Origin: Panax quinquefolius
Taxonomy: Eukaryota; Streptophyta; Magnoliopsida; Apiales; Araliaceae
DNA: 64,000 bases
Reading direction: 5' to 3'
Assembly (NCBI GenBank): GCA_020205615.1
Contig: CM035166.1
Location: 93,784,706 to 93,848,705, forward strand
Below, in pieces: positions 23,413 through 36,090 of this stretch. Under the pieces are notes generated by a model. It worked only from the letters and a program-made list of their open reading frames with translations, did not search any database and was not told the origin of the DNA. How positions within the stretch are numbered: position 1 is the stretch's first letter; the number at the start of each line of letters is the position of its first letter. The position numbers and the translations under genes are program-made.

Positions 23413-24402
23413 TCTAACCGGCGGTCGTTCTCCTCCCTAGAATTTGTTGTTGGTCTTTGGTCTTTGGTGTTGATGTCTTCCGTCATTGTTGAATCTCCTC
23501 TTTCAAATTTCCACTTGACTCACCTCTCCTATTATCATGGCCACGATGACCACCCGGGTGGTTACCGCCTTTGTTCGTATTTTTCCCTCCTCGTTGGTTA
23601 TCATCGCTTTGATGACTGCTGTCACCGGTATGACCCTGGTTGTGGTCCCTCGGTTGAACATACTCACTATCTCGCTCTAATAATTGAGCCATGTTGACAA
23701 CATCTGAATACATAGAAAATTTATGAGAGATAAGGTATTGACGAATCTCGGGTTTTAGACCTCTCAGAAACAATTTTGTCATTCGTTCCTCATTCTCTAC
23801 CAAATGAGGTGCAAACCTGGATAACTCAGCGAACTTTTCCTCGTACTGGGACACCGTCATGTTGTTTTGTTCCAGTCTGATAAACCCTACCTCCTTCATA
23901 TGACGAATACTTTCAGGAAAGTACTTGTCATTGAATAGTTTCTGAAACGTTTCCCAAGACATATTGAGTGCGGCGAGTCAGTACGCTTCACAGACTCCCA
24001 CCAGTAGTCTGCCTCACCGCGGAACATAAAGGTGGCGAATGGAACCTTCTGTTCCTCCGTGCATCCCAAGACATCAAATATCTTGGTAATTTGCTTGACC
24101 CATGTTTCCGCCTTGATCGGATCCGGCTTTCCAATAAATTCTGGTGGTCCCAACTCCTTGAACTGCTTGGCAGTGATAGATCGCGTGTTGCTATCACTTC
24201 CACCCGTATTTTGTACACGAGTCTCCCTCGTCTGATTTTGCATGAACTGCAAAAAGCTCCTAAACATTCTATCATTCATCGTTTGCTCGGTACTGTTGTT
24301 TACAGGAGGAATAATGCCTTCCTGTTACACGTTCTCCTGGTTTGTAACTAAAGGTTGTTCCACAGTCTCATACACTCCATTGTTAACGTTCTCAGCAGCC
24401 AT
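23413..24402 (-). pseudogene. gag: Gypsy gag (minus), frameshifted
   Basis: Gag starts at ATG 24400-24402 (MAAENVNNGVYETVEQPLVT) and meets a stop after about 25 codons. It reopens in another frame through NDRMFRSFLQFMQNQ, then KITKIFDVLGC-type and ATFMFRGEADYWWESVK blocks (about 24000-24275). A further shift near 23960 leads to SWETFQKLFNDKYFPESIRH, FLRGLKPEIRQYLISHK and a basic Gly/Asn-rich region with GGNHPGGHRGHDNRRG (23483-23962). The zinc knuckles follow in a third frame. Apart from three or four shifts the protein is complete, about 330 residues before the knuckles. Confidence 0.82.
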
Positions 24403-24576
24403 TCTTAAATACTACCATAAAACAAGGGTTAATTAAACAAATTAACATATCACATAATATCCTTATATTATGACTGACCAACAAATAAGCTTAGATAGGA
24501 CACACTAGCGAAGGATTTACTCATCTCTCCCCTCCTAGTTCTATTCCGCGATCTCCGCCAGAGACCATATCCCTAA

Positions 24577-24588
24577 GCTTTGATACCA
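24577..24588 (-). other. Primer-binding site of the minus gypsy
   Basis: On the minus strand this reads TGGTATCAAAGC, two bases inside the LTR end at 24591. It is one base from the initiator tRNA-Met complement TGGTATCAGAGC and is the same as the site of element D at 62287-62298, supporting a close relation between these two. Confidence 0.88.
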
Positions 24589-24590
24589 AC

Positions 24591-27079
24591 TGTGACGCCC
24601 CCAAAATAAGTATACAACACCCATTCTGAGTCGCCAAATACATGGTACAGAAAGCAAACTACAACTTCAATAATACAATTGTCGTGCAAAATACGACAAC
24701 ACATACTGTGAGATTAAATACAAATATTGTCTTCTAGACAATATCCACACTCAAATAAGTCCTCATTATAATTATTCAAACACTATTTTACAGAAATAGT
24801 GAGGATCGCTAAAACATCTTTCTAGTACCATCACTCCATACCCCGACTAGATCCTGCTATGTTCCCACCTCCTGAGAAGAAAAAATGGAACAAAAAGGAA
24901 AAGGGTGAGCTCAACTAGCCCAAGAAAGAATATTATGACTAAGATAATATACAACAATTTATCGTTAGTCTTCAATAGGAAAAATCGATAAAATATAATA
25001 GATAACAAGTTTTAGATCAACAACTGCAAATAAAAACAAAGAATCCATTAAAAGAGTCAAGTAGAGAATGAGTTCTACTATCTTCAAAGATTTAAAAGTC
25101 CATCATCAATATTTTATCCTCAGAATAACAATCAATATACATCTTTAATCAAATATTCATCTTTTCACTACTGAAGCCAAAAATATTCATTTGTATCACC
25201 AATTAATCATGTTTCATCTCAACACTGTTAATCTTTTTGCACTGGGCCAAAGATATTCATCGATTAATCATTCATCTTTTGCACTACGGCCCAAAGATAT
25301 TCAAGAATATCATCATTTAGGACCGAGGATGATGAAAAATATTTTAAAGAAAATGAATCCATGAGAGACGAGAAGGACAAATAGTAGGGATTAGAGATAA
25401 CAAATTTATCCAAGATCAATAATACTTCATAAATACCAATTTTGAAGCAGAATTCAAAAAGAAAGATCAAAATATGGATACAATCAAAGATAGTAACCAT
25501 AATAGACATCTTGGACAAAAAGAAGAAAACTTCAATTTTTTTGGTGAATAGTGTCGTATTCGTGAATAGTGACGTATACGTGAATAGTGTCGTATACGTG
25601 AATAGTAATCCCGACACAAAAGTTCCAAATTTGATAAAAAAATTCACCAATATTTCGACATAATGATATTGAAGAAAATAATATCATTTAAGAAGAAGAT
25701 AACATCTCTTACCTCAAAATAACGGTACTTTTGATCGGAATATCGGATAGAAAGCCGAAGGAAACTTGTACCAAACAACAACTCTCAAAGTATATAAATA
25801 CTCACTAAAATAAGCTCGACAATATAGAGAGAAAGAAAACATATTTCTGGTGTGATTTTCAATTCTAACCTAAGCGTATATTTATAGGAAAATGCTAGAA
25901 CGCCATAGGAGACTAAAATAATAAAATATATTATTTCTTATTTTCTTTACGCATGCCAAGACCAAGACTTGTCAAGGCATGCCAATTCTGAAATTTTTCC
26001 AGCAACCCACATGTTATTAACACCAACCAAAGTGGGTCCCACCCCATAATTTAATAAAAATTATTTTATTTTCCGAAACTTCAGTAATTCATAGAAAATA
26101 GCCCGGTTATCAGAAAAATTCAAAACTCGCGTGTTTCAATAGGAAATTTAATCCTCTACAACTTTGTAGAAGAAAGTTTTTCCAAATTTCAATCAGAAAA
26201 TACCAAATATCCACAAACGGATAATTTTTAATACCTCTGCAGAACAAAAATAATTGATAAAACACCTCAAAGATTAAATTCTTCATTTTATCCACATAAA
26301 AATAAATATATCCATCATTTATATCCACATAAAATAAATATTTCCTTATCATATGAATCAATAATTAATTATTCATAAATAATATTACGTAATCACATTT
26401 ATGACAACCAGGTAGTTCCCTGGAAAGAAGGGGCTTTCCAATAAGAATTTCTCCATCGACGCCAATTAGGTGACCAAACCTCTCCTCGATGTAACTTTCT
26501 AGACATTGTCAATAATGCTATCTAATAATATTATTCAAATAATATGAATTATTGATCCGATAATGGGAAATCTTGTGCGAGGACAATTATCAAAACAACA
26601 ATAATATAAAATATTAACGCAAAGAATTATTGAACCAATAAAATAAAATATTGAACGAATTATCGTAACAATTATTGAGTAGTGCCTTCTTACGTAAGAA
26701 TCAATAATTCAAAAATCATGTAATACTGGTAATGCTATCTTTATGCAACCACGCCATTCATCGTATTTTAACCACCGGTATTCCAACAATTGTTAATCGG
26801 TAACAACTACGCCGTTATTTATAAAAACTAAATTTTGTCGTTATCTTCATCCGACAGTCATTCTGTTATGGGGCCCACAAATGGCTACGTCGTCATACGA
26901 ATATTCAACGACCAAACGAATATTCCCCGACAATTGAATATTTTATAACCACTTGCGTATTTTGAAAAACAATTCATATCTCACCCTTAACTTTAAACTT
27001 TTATCAATTTAATCATTTACTGAATTGTAATTATAAGAAAAATTGAATACTTTTATTTCATAAAATTCGGGGTCTTACA
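24591..27079 (-). repeat. 5' LTR of the minus gypsy
   Basis: The segment starts TGTGACGCCC and ends GGGGTCTTACA, as the reverse complement of the family LTR, 2489 bp. Reversed landmarks include GAGCTCAACTAGCC (about 24907), ATCTTTGG-type units (25150-25310), GTGAATAGTGTCGTA repeats (25550-25610), a purine/TATA segment (25800-25890) and GGGGCTTTCC (about 26430). No TSD can be tested because the other end of the element is missing. Confidence 0.9.
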
Positions 27080-28116
27080 GGTTAGGTTATTTAATTGTGC
27101 GCCAATAAGGATAAATCCTTATCGGAAAGCCCCCTCTTTCTTGGGAATGATTTGTTTGTCAATATTGTGAGTTATAATATTAATGATGAATAATTATTGA
27201 AAGATTAAAAATGTGTTTATGGAAGATAAGTGAATTGTGGTAAATATTTATTTAATTTTTGATATAAATAGAGGGTTTATCATGAGGTGTTTATTGTAAG
27301 TTTGGTTTATTATTCCATAGGGAGATGTGCTAATTTTTCAGACTGTCGGTTAAGGTTTTAATTAATAGTAAATCAATATGGACCGTCGGTTGAGGTTTTA
27401 ATAGTAAATCAATATGGACCGTTGGTTGAGATTTTAATAGTAAATCAATATGGACCGTCGGTTGAGGTTTCCGACATGAAAATATCAATAATTATCAAGA
27501 AAGCTCAGAATAATATTTCTATGAAAAGATATTGGATGAAATGCAAATATCAAGGATATTCTACTAATTTCACGGAGTATAGAAGTAATACTTCCACAAA
27601 ATAAGTGTAGAATTAGGAATACGAAATGAAATAATATTACTTACATACTACAGATCTAGTATGGAAGAAAATATTATTTCACACGAATATTGAACGAAGA
27701 TAATATCCATACAAATACGAAAAATAATATCTCTTCTGAATATGAAATAAATAATACCCCTTACCTAAGAAGAAGATTGAATATTGGAATAGTGAAGTAG
27801 CAGACTACACTTCTTCTTTCTCTCTATAGCTTCTCTCTCTATAATTGCTCTTGTGAGTCTTAGTGAATTGGTGAGAATGAAGGATGAATGAGCTTCTATT
27901 TATAGGAAAACATAGTTTTGATAATTGCACGTTTTAGAGCTCGAAATATTACAGTATAATACCTTCATATTTTCTTTCATTTTTAATTTAGTCCTGCAAG
28001 TATTATCAAACTTACACCACCTCTCCTAATAGTATATCATGTGAATGTCGATCCACCAACACTAATAATCTCAACACAATGGAAATATCAATTTCATCTT
28101 TAATCAACACGAACTT
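27080..28116. mobile_element. Mosaic of gypsy LTR fragments, left part
   Basis: From 27080 to about 27470 the sequence matches a plus-strand LTR interior (reversed GGGGCTTTCC, then the GATTTGTGGTAAT-like and GACCGTCGGTTGAGG repeats). From about 27470 to 28116 it matches a minus-strand LTR: reversed CCTTGATATTTGC at about 27545 and a reversed TATA/purine segment at 27790-27905. I see no gene. The three GACCGTYGGTTGAGGTTTTAATAGTAAATC repeats at 27330-27475 are local tandem duplications of about 50 bp. Confidence 0.7.
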
Positions 28117-29484
28117 TGTGATGCCCCCAAAATAGGTATACAACACCCATTCTGAGTCGCCAAATACATGGTACAGAAAGCAAACTACAACTTCAATAAT
28201 ACAATTGTCGTGCAAAATACGACAACACATACTGTGAGTTTAAACACAAATATTGTCTTCTAGACAATATCCACACTCAAATAAGTCCTCATTACAATTA
28301 TTCAAACACTATTTTACAGAAATAGTGAGGACTGCTAAAATATCTTTCTAGTACCATCACTCCATACCCCGACTAGATCCTGCTATGTTCTCACCTCCTG
28401 AGAAGAAAAATGGAACAAAAAGGAAAAGGGTGAGCTCAACTAGCCCAGTAAAGAATATTATGACTAAGATAATATACAACAATTTATCATTAGTCTTCAA
28501 TAATTGCTATAGTAGAAGAAAGGGTGTTTCCATAGTAAATTTAATCCTCTACAACTTTGTAGAAGAAAGTTTTTCCAAATTCCAATCAGAAAATACCCGA
28601 AATCCACAAACGGATAATTTTTAATACCTCTACACCGATAAAATACTGATAAAACACCTCAGTATTAATTCCTTCATTTTTATCCACATAAAAATAAATA
28701 TATCCATCATTTATATCCACATAAAATAAATATTTCCTTATCATATGAATCAATAATTAATTATTCATAAATAATATTACAGAATCACATTTATGACAAA
28801 TTCGTGTCGCTCACAAGAAAGAGGGGCTTTCTAATAAGAATTTCTCCTTCTCGGCGCAATGATTAGGTGACCAAACCTCTCCTTGATGAACTTTCTAGAC
28901 ATTGCCAATAATGCTATCTAATAATATTATTCAAATAATATGAATTATTGATCCGATAATGGGAAATCTTGTGCGAAGGACAATTATTGAAACAACAATA
29001 ATATAAAATATTAACGCAGCAATTATTGAACGAAGAAAATAAAATATTAAACAAGAAATTATTTTGAACAATTATTGAGTAGTGCCTTCTTACGTAAGAA
29101 TCAATAATTCAAAATATCATGTGCATCCATGCGTATTCAGTATTTTAACCACCGCATTCCATTCAACAAAGGTTAATTCGTAATAACTACGCCGTTATTT
29201 ATAAAAACTCAAACTTGTCGTTTTCTTCATCCGATGCTTATTCTCATATGGGGCCCACAAATGATCGCTACTGACGTTATAATTAATATTCCCCGACAAC
29301 AAGAATATTCCACGACCAAACGAATATTCCCCGACAACAATGATTATTTTATAACCACTTGCTTATTTTGCAAAATTTGCACATTTCACCCATAACCAAA
29401 GAATTATATCAAATTAATACCTTATTATTCACAATAATAATTAGAGAAAAATTGATTTTATTTATAATAAGTTGGGGTCTTACA
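28117..29484 (-). mobile_element. Solo LTR (gypsy, minus), internally deleted, TSD AACTT
   Basis: It starts TGTGATGCCC and ends GGGGTCTTACA and is flanked by AACTT at 28112-28116 and 29485-29489. At 1368 bp it is about 1.1 kb shorter than its relatives. The missing part lies at about 28505, where sequence near GTCTTCAATA jumps to sequence near TTTAATCCTCTACAAC, so the middle of the LTR (ATCTTTGG units, GTGAATAG repeats and TATA) is deleted. Confidence 0.92.
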
Positions 29485-31773
29485 AACTTATTCATCATTA
29501 ATATTATAACTCATAATATTTAACAACTAGATCATTCCCAGAAAAGAGGGGCTTTCCGATAAGGATTTATCCCTATTGGCGCGCAATTAGGTGACTAAAC
29601 CTCTCCTCGACAGAACTTTATAGACATTGTCAATATTGCAAATAATAATATGAACAACTTTGTCGTCTCAATTATTGATTTAATAATATAAAATATTATG
29701 CAGATGATACTGTGACAATAATTGAATCAATAATATGTGAGATATGATGTATCAATTACTGTAGCAATAATTGATAATTGGTTTATGTGCAAAGATGAAC
29801 TATTGATTATTGGTTTTACAGTTGCATATCTTTGGCTTACGTGCAAAGATGGACTGTTGATTATTTGTTTTACAGTTGTATATCTTTGGCTTACGTGCAA
29901 AGATGAATTATTGATTGATAAGTATCTTTGGCTTATGTGCATAAATGAACTGTTTATTGGTATGATTATGACCAGGGATCATTCGGTATAATCATGACCC
30001 ATAATGTTATAGATGATGTGGTAAAAGTCCTCATTGGCCCGTAGTGCATTGATGGACAGTTATTGGTATAATTATAACCAGGGATTATTCGGTATAATCA
30101 TGACCATTGATGATTACATGAACATCCTTTACCGTAGTGCAGGGATAATTCGATGATGTGGATTATTTATTAAGCTGAGTCTCAGCGATAAAATATTGAT
30201 TATACACTTTTAATTCGTAAAAGATAGTAGATATCATGCTCTACTTGACTCTTCTAAAATACTGATTTGTATGTCTTTTTGCCCGTAGTGCAAAGATTAA
30301 TTGTTAATGAATATCTTTGGCCATAGTGCAAAAGATGAATTTATTAAATATGATTATGAAAGCGAGAATTACGATTTGGTATAACCATGATTTTTGATGT
30401 TTCGGGTAAAGATAGGTGATGAAAATTATCTTCGTCCGAGTGCGAAGAGGAATTTAGAATCACAATTATGATTACTGAGTTATTCATATGATTGTGGGCG
30501 GAATTGTTGATTGATGTTACGAGGATAAAACATTATTGGTGGACTTTTAACATGGAGAAGATAATAGACACGATGGTCTATTCGACTTTTCTAATGGATT
30601 GCTTCGTTCACCGCAACTATGGTTGAAAAGTTTTATCATCTACCATATGTTCTAAATCTACGATTTATTACCGATGAAGGCTATTAATGATGTAAATTAT
30701 CTTTAGTCATGATATTCTTTCTTTCAATAGTTATGCTCACCCTTTTTACTTCACAATTCCTTTCGTGTAATAAGAGTGTTGTTTGCCCATTGACGGGGAT
30801 AACAGGGAATAGAATCGGTGGTCTATAGCTATTGAGGTTCTCCTAAAATAGTATGAAAATAATTTGTTGAGAACTTTAGATAAGTGTGTCGATTGTATCG
30901 TCATTTGATATTTAATTTTGGTGAATCGAATTGGGTGAGGTGAACCCAACTTTGGAAGGGTGTTTTGTCACTATCATACAAGATGTCTAATGACATACAA
31001 CCTCGTGTTATCATAAGACAGGGTTGTGCACATCCACTTACTGAGTATATCTACGAGCACTACCTATATGATCTTGGAGTTTATTTGAAATATAATTTTA
31101 CTTGGAGACAACGGAGATAGTTATATGTCGAGAGAAGACTCACCATTGGAAAGAAGATGATAGTAATCTTCTTGTTTTTCTTTGGGGACTTTTGGGTCAA
31201 CCAAGGATAATTACATGGACATGTGATATCTATCATAACCTGTAGACGCATGGCCTCCCATGTATACGAAGGTTTCCTTGAGTATTTTCCAAAGATTTTA
31301 ATTTCTAAAATAATTATTATTTGTACCTTTATGTAAGGTACCATTGTAGAGTCTTGTGGTCAAGGCACCACGAGAGTTATATATATTTGTATTAAAACTC
31401 ATAACTTATCTCATTGTCGTACTCTTTCTGCACGACAGTTCAACAGTTGTATAAACGAAATTTATATTTGATTTTTATAGTGCGATATCTGACGACTCAG
31501 AATGGGTGATGTATACCTATTTTGGGGGCGTCACAGGTTATTTTAGTAATTCTCACTATTTTGTAAAATAGTGTGACAATAATTGTAATGAAGATTTTAT
31601 TTGAGTTTGGATATTGTCTGCGAGACAATATTTGTATTAAAACTCACAGCGTATGTTTTGTCGTATTTTACACGACTATTAATAGTTGTATTAATAAAAT
31701 TTGTATTTGAATTCTGTACCATGTATTTGACAACTCAGAATGAGTTGTGTGGACCTATTTTGGGGACGTCACA
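29485..31773. mobile_element. Mosaic of gypsy LTR fragments, right part
   Basis: 29485-29775 continues a minus-strand LTR interrupted by the solo LTR. From about 29776 the orientation becomes plus, with many ATCTTTGGC...GTGCAAAGAT units (29780-30480) and then LTR 3' sequence ending GGGGGCGTCACA at 31535. A second LTR tail follows (31536-31773, ending GGGACGTCACA). 30720-31500 includes sequence not seen in other LTRs here (about 30960-31380), possibly a further insertion; I recognise no protein in it. Confidence 0.7.
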
Positions 31774-32371
31774 CTGTCGAGGTACTGCGTGATAGTATAA
31801 AGTCTCATATCAAAACACAATGAAAAAGATTAAGGATTGCATGCTCTAATGGACCATAAACTTAATAGGTTAACTTTTTGAGTCAAGATATTATAAGCTC
31901 TCATAAATATATATGGACCAAATATTCTCAACATGTACAACTTATTTTTATATTCTCAATAACAGATGTTCATAAGTGTGGAATTTTAATAATAATTTGG
32001 TGACTAAAAAATAGTTTCAAAAATGAGATATAAAATGATGTGTATGATTGTGATTGGTTACAATTATTGGAATCACTCATTTATGATGGATCATTTACTA
32101 ATTTCACATTAACACATCATTTTATAAGTTATTTTTTATAATAATTTTTTATAAGTGTAGTAATACTCCTGAAAGTTATGTAATTTTAGTCATATATATT
32201 TCGTGAAGGGCATTGTTCTCATGAAATTTTATGCAAATTTGTATATGATATACACTGATGTTTTGAGCAGAAGAAGTAGTAATATCTTAGAACAAAATAT
32301 ACAACATTTATACACAATACAAGCTCATAATGCATATTTTGTGTTGAAAAAGAAAATTTTTGTTCTGGAAC
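31774..32371. other. Low-copy spacer
   Basis: This AT-rich stretch has no convincing gene. The beginning (AGTCTCATATCAAAACACAATG near 31801) resembles the margin of a plant LTR element, but I cannot assign it. The open frame at 32203-32469 runs into the MITE and has no recognisable domain. Confidence 0.5.
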
Positions 32372-32813
32372 TAGGACTGAGCAAAAAACGGATAAAACCG
32401 AATAACCGAGTCGAACTGAAATTTGTTAACCGATTTTTTTTTATTATTCGGTTATTTTTTGCATTTTGATTATACCCGTTTTACTATTCGATTTTCGGGT
32501 TCGGTTCTTGAATTTTTACTATTCAATTAATCGAATAACCGAACCATCCAAATGAACAGTAGACATTTGGCAATACTTAGCCTATTTACCCCAAACAATA
32601 AGATGCAGCTACTACATTTGCATGAAATTGGCACCTCTGTTTTCTTTTTGGTTAATTTCGGTTATTAACCGAATAACCGAATAGTTAATTCAGTGATTCA
32701 GTTAACACTCATTTTGGATAGTTGTTCGGATATCAAAAAAAAATTAAATTTCGGTTTTCGGTTAGAACCGAATAACCTATTCGGTTCGGTTATAACCGAA
32801 ATGCTCAGCCCTA
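32372..32813. mobile_element. hAT-like MITE, 8-bp TSD
   Basis: A 442-bp element with terminal inverted repeats TAGGACTGAGCA and TGCTCAGCCCTA is flanked by TCTGGAAC (32364-32371) and TCTGGAGA (32814-32821), a 6/8 match of the length hAT transposases generate. The interior consists of many short AACCGAAT/ATTCGGTT words in both orientations, so the element can fold extensively. It has no coding capacity. Confidence 0.78.
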
Positions 32814-32821
32814 TCTGGAGA

Positions 32822-33473
32822 TATCATTTTTCTCTATTAATTATAATTAATTTTTATAAAAACGTTTTTATAAGAATTATTAAATGCAATTTTATATTAT
32901 GAACATATACTATTGCATTCAAAATTAAGAAATTATGAGAATACGAAGGAAGGGACTAGGAAAGAAAATAAGGAAAACGTGGACGAAACTTAGCTTTATT
33001 ATGTAATTTTTGTACAGATTTTACTAAAAATAGACTAAAATAAAATGCATGCGCTCTTTGTGAAGATATCTCCACCTAAATCACCACACAATAATTAATG
33101 CATCCTTTGACTATTTTTCTCACCCTAATCTTTATTCCAAATAACCATAGCGATCTTATATCAAAGTTAATACTCCTACTATAAAGCGAGATATAAGTTA
33201 ATTATTTATGTTAAAACTCAATTTGAAATATTTTTAAGTATTAAATTGATGTGTTTTATTTGAGATTGTAAAAATAAATCTTTAAAGTAGTAGTAGTAGT
33301 AATTTTCAAATAATTTCTAGTACTTGAACATACTAAATTTGATACTCTTATAATTTTTAATTTAAAAATATTTAAACTGTATTTATAAAAGTTAATAATG
33401 ATCTTATTTCTTAAATTAAAATGATTGAATTTTATTGTAAAAAAAATTAATATATCTTTATAATAATAAATTT
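32822..33473. other. Low-copy AT-rich spacer
   Basis: I see no gene or repeat with clear boundaries. The stretch includes a short TAGTAGTAGTAGTAGTA run near 33285 and ends with AATTT (33469-33473), the target-site duplication of the next element. Confidence 0.6.
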
Positions 33474-35903
33474 TGTGAGACCCTTTATTTTATCAATAAA
33501 GATTTAAATTTTGTTTAAATAATTTTTAATATTATGGTGTGAATTTGAGATAATATTATAGTTGTGGGTAGTATTTATAAATTTTGCAAAAAGTATGCAA
33601 GTGGTTATATTATATTCGATTAATTGGTGGGGAATATTAGGTTTAGCGAGGGAATATTCGTATAACTACCAATCATTGGTGGACCCTAATGAAATTATTA
33701 TTTGATTGAGAAAAACGACAAAAATATTTTATTGAAATAACGGCGGAAGTTTTACTGGTAGTTCTTGTTGAACTACTTTCAGGTAGTAAAAAATACGATG
33801 TCGTGTGGTTGCATAAGAAGCCACACAGATTGATTATTGATCTTTATGTGAAAGTTCACCATTTGATTCCATTATTATTGATTAATAATATGAATTTATT
33901 ATAGCGATAATGACGTTTTGTTTTATTCGTATTATTAACGTAATAAAAGCGAAACATTTTTATATAAAATAGAATCTTTTATTAAAGTTATTACATAAAT
34001 AGAATATATTATATTTTATTATGCGTAGTGTTGCGTAGTGTTTTTTCGTAGTGTTTTGCGTAGTATTGCATAGTGTTTGCATAGTAAAATGTTTTTATAT
34101 AAATAGAATATATTATATTTTATTTAAAAGATTTTTCTTTAAATATGGACCGTCAGATTAAAGTAAATCAATCTGACCGGGCCAGTTCATGGATTAGTTT
34201 CTTATGCATTCTATTTTCCTATAAATAGAAGCTCATTCCTTCATTATTTTCTTACTTATTCATTTTGAAACTAGAGAGAAATTATAGAGAGAAGCTATAG
34301 AGAAAAATTATAGAAAGAAGAAGAGTATTCGCCTTACTTCACTTCTTCATATTCGGTTCTTTTTTACGGTAGAAGGTGTTATTCTTTCTTCTTGAAGAGA
34401 ACTTACATTATTCCATTCACTATTATTACATTTGGAATAACTTTGTAAAAGTGGCATACCCTATACATAACTTTGTATCACGCCAGATACCCTATACTTG
34501 GTGAAATCCTTATGTTATTCCATTGCTTATTATTCATTTGGAATAACTTTGTATCTGTGATTTTACCTATACTTGGTGACATTCTTCTATTATTACATTG
34601 GAACATCATCGTCATGCATGTGTTTTACCTACTTCTGAGTTATTTTTTATTATTACTCCGTTGGAACATCCTCATGCATGTGTTTTTACATCGGACTGGT
34701 TAAAATCTTTATCATTCTCATTGGAATATCCTATCATGTGTTTTACACGGATGCAGTTCCATCTTTATTATTACTGTTGGAACATCCATTTAATTGTGAA
34801 TTTCACCCGACCAGTTCCGTTATTATTATTCATTGGAATAACTTTGTCTGTCATGCAAGCATCTGCATGCGTGGTGATTTCTTTTGTTATTCCATTCTTT
34901 ATTATACCCAGGTTAGTTAAAACTTTGACTTATATACTCCATGAAATTAGTAGAATATCCTTGATATTTGCGTTTCATCCAAATCTTTTCATGGAAATAT
35001 TCTTCCGATCATTATTGAATTTTACTCTCTAAAAACAATGATCGTGTTGACAATTTGGGCGTTAATAATTCATGGATTAAATAATTCTTGAACTTGTTTT
35101 ATTGAATTACTATGTCATTGTCATCATCCTCATATTATATTATGTTATCTTTGGCTTTACGTGCGTAGATGAACTTAGTATGATTATGACTGAGGATCAT
35201 TCGGTATAATCACGACTTGATATAAATGATGTGACAAAAGTCCTCGATGGCTTTGTAATGCGGTGATGGATAGTTTTGGTATGATTATGACCGGGGGTGA
35301 TTCGGTATAGTCATGACCATTGATAATTTGATGAAAATCCTTGGCCAGTAGTGCGGGATGATTAGATGTGGTGGTTTATTATTAAGTGAGTCTCAATGAT
35401 AAAAATTGATAAAAACCTTTTAAAACCTAAAAGATAGTAGACTTTATTCTCTACTTGACTCTTTTAATGGATTGCTTATTCATTGCAGATTAAACTGGTT
35501 GTCATTGTATTTTATCGGTTTAACATTTGTTGAAGGCTAATGATAATTTATTACGCATTATCTTAGTCATAATATTTCTTCTTTGGGCTAGTTGAGCTCA
35601 CCTTTCTTTCTTTCACCGTTTTCTCTTGAAATGAGAACATAGCCGGGACGAGTCGGGAACGAAGTAATGGTCCGGAGGATAGCATTAGTAGTCCTCACTA
35701 TTACGTGAAATAGTGTGATAATAGTTGTAATGAGGACTCCTTTTGAGTTTGTATAATATCTAGTAGACAAAATTTGTATTCAAACTCACGATTTATGTCG
35801 ATATTATACCTACGATTATATTAGTAAGTTGTATTTGAATTAATGTACCATGTAAGTGGCGACCCAAGATGGGTGGCGTATACCTAATTTTTGGGGCGTC
35901 ACG
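33474..35903 (+). repeat. 5' LTR of element C
   Basis: 2430 bp, TGTGAGACCC to GGGGCGTCACG, with the last base changed from the family A. Landmarks are GCGTAGTGTT repeats (34018-34085), TATA box TATAAATA at 34220-34227, a purine-rich AGAGAG segment (34265-34325), GTTATTCCA...TGGAATAAC hairpin units and GGAAC...GTTCC units (34400-34900), and ATCTTTGG-type units (35140-35400). The part after the TATA box, about 1.65 kb, should be R-U5 and present in RNA. Confidence 0.92.
34220..34227 (+). promoter_or_regulatory. LTR TATA box (element C, 5' LTR)
   Basis: TATAAATA is conserved at the same relative place in the 3' LTR (40860-40867) and in the LTR of element D (60602-60609). It is followed by CTCATTCCTTCATTATTTCTTAC in the family, a plausible initiation region. 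Conservation between copies supports it as the core promoter of the retrotransposon. Confidence 0.7.
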
Positions 35904-35905
35904 GT

Positions 35906-35917
35906 TGGTATCGAGCT
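35906..35917 (+). other. Primer-binding site of element C
   Basis: TGGTATCGAGCT starts two bases after the LTR. The family form TGGTATCAGAGC/TGGTATCAAAGC complements initiator tRNA-Met; here one base is missing in the CAGAG part. Confidence 0.82.
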
Positions 35918-36090
35918 TAGGGATATGATCCTGGCTAAGATGTGAGAATAGTACTAGGAGGAGAGATGGGGAATTCCTTCGCTAGTATGACCTACCTAAA
36001 TTTATTTGGTATTTAATTGGTCTTCGTCGGTAGTATAGGGATAATATGTGATATGTTAATTAACCCTTATTTTATGGCGGTGATTTGAAA

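Larger units (their letters stand above)
21264..27079 (-). mobile_element. Truncated Ty3/gypsy element (minus) with RT and RNase H
   Basis: Read on the minus strand this holds a 5' LTR (24591-27079), primer site, gag, protease, reverse transcriptase and the start of RNase H, then ends at 21264. Integrase, the 3' end and the 3' LTR are missing. The domain order and the gag motif with EADYWW fit a plant Ty3/gypsy element, probably a chromovirus of the Del/Tekay type, though the chromodomain that would prove this is absent. Its coding region is much better kept than the plus-strand copies and is the only RT-bearing gypsy copy in the window. Confidence 0.9.

Noticed and set aside
25264..25650. 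128-codon minus-strand frame in the LTR at 24591-27079
   Set aside because: It spans repeat units of the LTR, and the homologous LTR at 56831-59318 does not keep the frame.
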